Notes under the pieces: generated by a model
The model's database searches: none
Told to the model about the DNA's origin: nothing
What the model saw: only the letters and a program-made list of their open reading frames with translations
Source: Anisakis pegreffii
Taxonomy: Eukaryota; Nematoda; Chromadorea; Rhabditida; Anisakidae
DNA length: 64,000 nucleotides
Assembly: GCA_035041965.1 (NCBI GenBank)
Contig: JAPYMA010001520.1
Span: 105,244 to 169,243, forward strand
Direction of reading: 5' to 3'
Position numbers and translations under genes: made by a program
Shown here: positions 59,309 to 64,000 of the stretch, one piece after another
How the letters are laid out: every line of letters begins with the position of its first letter
How positions within the stretch are numbered: the first letter of the stretch is position 1

Positions 59309-62300
59309 TTATTTTCGTTTGCAGACTTTCGAACATTGTTGATTACAGGCTGGCTTGCAGACTTTCGATGGAAGTTTCTTCTGAGAGCATTGCGATAAGC
59401 ACACACCGTTGCAGGATTTGTCGCATCGCTTTGTTGGTGTGGGTGGTGGCATCACTTGGGAGACTTGTGATGTCTGGGGCATTATTTGCGGAACTGACTC
59501 TTGACGGGTTGGTGTGACCATCGCTGTTGGTTGTTGTGTCTGCAAATTTATAAACTTCGAAATACGCTGCTCACATTTTATCATTTTTTCAGAGATTTCT
59601 TGCGAAAATGATTAGTTTTCAATGGAATTCCCTTTCCTTTGGATAATACAAGACAAGACAATCGAATAATTATTCATAAGTCGAAATCAATGAGTAGCGA
59701 TCTTCTTGGCTTCTTCATTTTAAACCAACCTGCTGAACGTTGAAAGTCTCAGGTCTTGGTGGCCTTTGTTGCAGTGTTTGCTGCTCGCACGATGGACAAC
59801 CGGAATAGATTGGTTGTCTAACGTTAAAAGTGGAGGAAGAGGAGGTGGGGGAAGGGATAGCCTCTGGGATAATTTGAACCGGATAGACTGATCCGGAACC
59901 GGCAACGTTTTGCGGAAGGCTTGTGGTGACTGGAGCGGAATTTTGCGACGAGACGGCTTGATTGCATGCTTGATTGCATTCCACTTGGCACAGTTGAGCG
60001 CATTCATATGGCGTTTTATCGTCGGCAACGCACGTTTTTTGACAAGCTTAAAATAGAACCTTTCAGTGGTGATGCACGCATAAAAGCTGAATGTCCGTCG
60101 ATTTTTTCCCTCACGGATCACTCAACTCATCGATCAAATACTTCTGTAAACTGTCATTTTCGGTTTTTCTATTCGGCTAGCTCAATGTTCGCATTCCAAT
60201 CTCTGATCTCTTCAGTGATCGTCAGGTTTTGATCTTCCACAAAACGGTATTCTCACATAAGCTTCCAACAGATCATGTCGATCTGATAATCGGTTGATGT
60301 TATGATAATAAACGATGAGCTGCGATAAATTGTTTTCTAGCGCTGTGACTGATGTTGTTATGTAATGCAATGTGACGTAAATGATAACAATGATAATAAG
60401 ATAACAATAACAGAAAAAAAGATAACAATAACAAAAACATTAGTAAAATGAGAAACACATGAATGCACCAATCAACAAATAAATCAATCAATCAGCTCAA
60501 GTCAAAATCAAATGAAAACAAATAATAAATCGTTGAAAGTACCTTCGTGGCAGTACGGAAGGCATCGTTGCTGTTGTTGAGAAGACTCAGATGTTGACGC
60601 TAAAATACTGGAAGTCTGGAGAGTCTGACGGTTCTGAAGAGGCTGAACAGTGGGTGTCAAAATGGTTTGAGTGGGTTGAGGAACAACGGATTGAACTTGT
60701 GGCTCGGGAATTTGTTGGATTGATGCAGATGACCTTTGGGTACATTCGTTGGCACATGCTTGAGGGCACAATCGCTGGCACTCTCCGAGGGTCTGTTGTT
60801 GTGAAGTTGAGGCTTGAGCTTGTTGTTGTTGCTGGTATTGACAAGACTGATAACATTCTGAAATATTGTTGAGAATATCGTTTAGTGATAAGATGTAGTG
60901 GGGCTCGTGATGAATCAAATCTCGGCTATTCGGAATTATATTCTATAGTGTATATCGAAGTGATACATTCCTGGTTTGATCACTTAAGATCATGGGGATC
61001 ACTTAAGATCATGGGGTATCATACAGCGTTAGGATTTTAGTTTGCAACATAGCAATCGTGGTGAATACTCGTATGATTTCGTGGTGAATACGCAAGTTAC
61101 TGAATGAAGAATTTTGCGATCTGATGAAGCAATAATTCAAAAGATTTCAGAAAAATTTACTCATTTGACAAGTTTGTTGGCATTGTTGTGATGCGAATGA
61201 CGTTGATGTAGACTGTGAACCGATAGATTGCAGTACTTCTAATTGAGGTGAAGATTGTCCTTGTTGAGGAGAAATGCTATTGACTGATAGTTGGGTGGGT
61301 GTTTGTTGTTGATATTGATACTGCTGCTGGTTCTGTTGCTGGTTTCGTTGAAGTGATTGGGACTCCTTTAAGATGGACGCATACTAACTTGGGTTAACTC
61401 TGATTATATATCTCATAATAAGCACTGATAATCTTATCATTAGCATTATTTGATCATCATTATTATTACCTCTGCTAACTTATACTAGTATTGATATGCT
61501 TAAGATCAGTATCGTTGTTATCATTTCTTCTATCAAGATTACTTGCAACCGTTATCCTTCCAACATTAGTAACTCATCTAAAAAGTTTGCAAATTCTGCT
61601 TTCATATAAAAAGTTTTTATTGGCTCAATACATAACATCTTGATGCTATCATTGTGTTTTCTTAACCGAGATCAATGAACGTTTCAGTTTATGCATTCAT
61701 TTGTTTCTATCCATCAAATTGAAAAAAATCGTTTTTGTTCCAAACCGAATCAGTTTTTTACAATCTAATCCATCAGCCGCTCTTATCATATCGCAACTTA
61801 GAATAGTAACGAGGAACAGCTGTTGATGATATTGATCTGCTGAGAGACTGATAGACGAACGATGCATTTTATCCATTAATCTGATGATAAATCTACGGCT
61901 TGAGACTAACTTCTTCTATCAAGTTTCAATTTTTACTTCCTAGACGTTATATGAAACTGCTTAAAATCAGGTAATCAATGGAAATTCAGCAGTGAAAACT
62001 TCCCGAGGGGAGTAGTTCCAAAGGTAAAATATTCTGACCAGTACGATCATCATATCATGGTAATTATCGATGCCGTGCATTATTATTAACACATGCGGTG
62101 ATATGTTATTAAAATATGGTAAGTCAATGCCACCAAGGCATATGGAATGACGCATATAATCCTGACTGATTACTGCGATATGTTAAGAAATGATTTTTGA
62201 ATGCATGCAAACCATGGATTAATGAGGTTATGAAGTTTAAGAACGAAAAAAGTTTGGCCGAAGATTCAAACCTGCTCTGAAATTCGACTGTTACCGCAAG

Positions 62301-63012
62301 GACATGGCGCTTGAGGACATGATCCTGGAGGACATTTTATTTCCGCTTGTTGCACTGAGCCTGCACCAGAGTGAACAAATTGCGAGTTGGAATACTCTTG
62401 AACTGTAGGTGCTTGGATTTGCATTTGCTGTTGTTGTTGTGGTTGTTGAATTGATCCTGAATACTCCATAGGTTGACGCTCAGGTGCATATGATATGATT
62501 GATGGATGCTGCGATTGAAGTTGCTCAGCAGAGATAATCTGAGATTGTTGAGGCATGGAAAGCTCAGACTGAGGCTGTGATCCGACAGAAGTAACTTGGC
62601 GTTGCGATATAATAGTTTCTGGCTGCGGAATATTTTGTGTGACTCCAGATCTTGCGTAGACCGTTTCAACTTGTGATTGTGGATATTGTTGTCTCGGTTC
62701 GAGAATTGAGGCGGCTGATTGGGGTCGGGTATAGATAATCTGTGATTCGGGTTGGTTCGAAACTGCCTGCTGAACGCTTAGAGTTTGAGGCTGAGGCATT
62801 GTCAATCCGGTTTGTACGCTTGTTTGAGACATTTGAGGTTGCAAAAATGAGACACTCTCAACTTGTTGTTGGGGTTGTTGGACAGTGGATGAGATTTGCT
62901 GCGAGACTTGTGAAGTCGGGTACATAGGTCCCATTATAACTGAACTTGTTTGTTGAGGCTCAGGTTGGGGTTGTTGTGCTCGTTCGAATATGACTGGTTG
63001 AGGTTGGGTAGG
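59309..63012 (-). CDS. Gln-rich, CxxxC-repeat protein of the ABU/PQN type, 5' end not found
   Basis: Five exons join in phase: 62272-63012, 61161-61365, 60543-60857, 59730-60046, 59309-59539 (602 codons plus stop). The product is a Gln/Ser/Pro-rich chain (QQPQQQQQMQIQAPT) interrupted by cysteine blocks spaced C-x3-C-x3-C-x3-C, several of them rebuilt across exon junctions: CPPGSCPQAPC, CQQTCQMKCYQSC, CLPYCHEACQKTC, CQLC...CNQAC, and at the end CDKSCNGVCLSQC followed by CKPACNQQCSKVC. This matches the nematode ABU/PQN proteins, secreted components of the pharyngeal cuticle that are induced when the unfolded-protein response is blocked. The first exon begins at a CAG acceptor (phase 0), so a start codon and signal peptide must lie further right; I could not place them. 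Confidence 0.78.
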
Positions 63013-63073
63013 CTGATATCCGTAAGAAATGGATGGCGGATTACGTTTTCAAGATGAAATAGAATTTAATTAG

Positions 63074-64000
63074 CAAAACAAATGCCACTGACAAAAATCA
63101 ATGGATTCAGACTGATAAGTTATTGGACGGTCGTCAGAATGCGATTGACTATGAGCCTCGCCGACCAGATAAAATCATTGATCGCTTGTCAACGAGTAAA
63201 TATCACTGGGATTTGGGACAAGGACGAGTGGCAATTCCTCCGAGAATACCACAACCCAATCTCGAACCAAATGATCCTATTCCGTCCAGGTGCAGTTCAC
63301 GCTATATATTTGAAGTGCGATCATTTACATCGCACCAGGATTAACTCACTGATTCATATGAATATGAGAGCTATAAACATCATAAACAGTAAATTTAGGA
63401 ATAGTAAACTAAGTGTTTGCATACAAATGTTTGTGTTGGATAATGGTAAGCATGTAAGAGTCATTAGATGTAACGGTATGCAAGATAATAGAATATATTT
63501 GATCGTGTACTTGGCTGACGTTCTGATAAAAGAGTATTGCTCAGAGTTCCAGATCAAATTTAAGAGGCAGATAAGGAACTACTGATGCAACTCAAGAACC
63601 TTATTCACTTCTTTGGGCTCACTTCAAGATAACCGGACGGAGCTCATTCAATTCATAAGATATTTTGTTTCGAAAACCATGAAGTATGAGGAGATAAGTT
63701 TTTGGAGGACCGTTCAGTTGATAATGATTCGGTGTTTGATCAGCCAAATGAGAGTGTGTTGAAAGGAACATGAGCTATCTAATTGTAAATAGTAACAAAT
63801 TTTAGTGGTCCTATGCTCGAAACAGATCTGCAACGCGTTCGTAAACGTTTGAACGAGATAGCGTCTGATCTGAGGATTCTTCGCGATCACCGCATTCATT
63901 TGTCCTCAGTTCAGTTCTATCGGACCGTTGATTTGGCCACCCTACAACCACCAACTAAATTTACGGCAATCAATCAAGATCGCGGAGCTATTAGCCTAAC
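63074..64000 (+). CDS. Unrecognised gene, two exons, runs off the right edge
   Basis: Exon 63074-63289 reads KLLDGRQNAIDYEPRRPDKI and WDLGQGRVAIPPRIPQPNLE. The donor CCAG/GTGCAG leaves two bases that join the acceptor AAATTTTAG at 63805 to complete a Ser codon. The second exon begins SGPMLETDLQRVRKRLNEIA and continues FTAINQDRGAISL to the window end. An acceptor (TTTAATTAG) precedes the first exon, and there is no in-frame ATG, so earlier exons should lie left of 63074, possibly intermingled with the 5' part of the minus-strand Gln/Cys-rich gene. The second exon contains a predicted short coiled coil. A competing frame at 63082-63585 is longer but has no such structure. Confidence 0.6.

Overview
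This is nuclear DNA of a nematode. It is AT-rich with short exons, introns of about 50-3000 bp with GTAAGT/GTTTGT-like donors and TTTCAG acceptors, microsatellites and many small inverted-repeat transposons. A complete PIR-1/DUSP11 gene and a glutamine-rich protein with C-x3-C-x3-C-x3-C blocks of the nematode ABU/PQN type support this placement; the species cannot be told. I rebuilt gene models by hand from reading frames, splice sites and phase. Joins that kept phase are trusted more than single exons.

Layout, left to right. 1.8-9.9 kb (-): an acidic, serine-rich protein with a recurring Phe-Ser motif, starting only 45 bp after the stop of its upstream neighbour. 9.97-12.98 kb (-): pir-1, an RNA 5'-polyphosphatase. 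15.1-29.3 kb (-): a very large gene of about 24 exons, encoding a helical N-terminal half and a long charged disordered half. 29.3-30.2 kb: a GC-rich divergent intergenic region. 30.24-30.80 kb (+): a small two-exon gene, followed to 32.66 kb by further plus-strand exons I could not fully join. 34.3-40.6 kb (-): a seven-exon membrane protein with about four TM segments. 45.9-46.5 kb (-): a two-exon secreted peptide precursor ending in Met-Arg-Phe. 48.7-55.7 kb (-): a PDZ protein of the ALP/Enigma (ZASP) type with duplicated alternative 3' cassettes. 59.3-63.0 kb (-): the Gln/Cys-rich ABU/PQN-like gene, 5' end not found. 63.07 kb to the right edge (+): start of an unrecognised gene.

Introns and flanks carry repeats: a foldback element (5 copies), three further small inverted-repeat families, a tRNA-Leu-derived SINE (2 copies), a LINE C-terminal fragment between inverted repeats, and several dispersed or tandem duplications. 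Nothing bacterial, viral, rRNA-like or CRISPR-like was seen. pir-1 and its downstream gene may be co-transcribed, and the 29.3 kb and 30.2 kb genes may share a bidirectional promoter; the remaining genes show no evident functional link.
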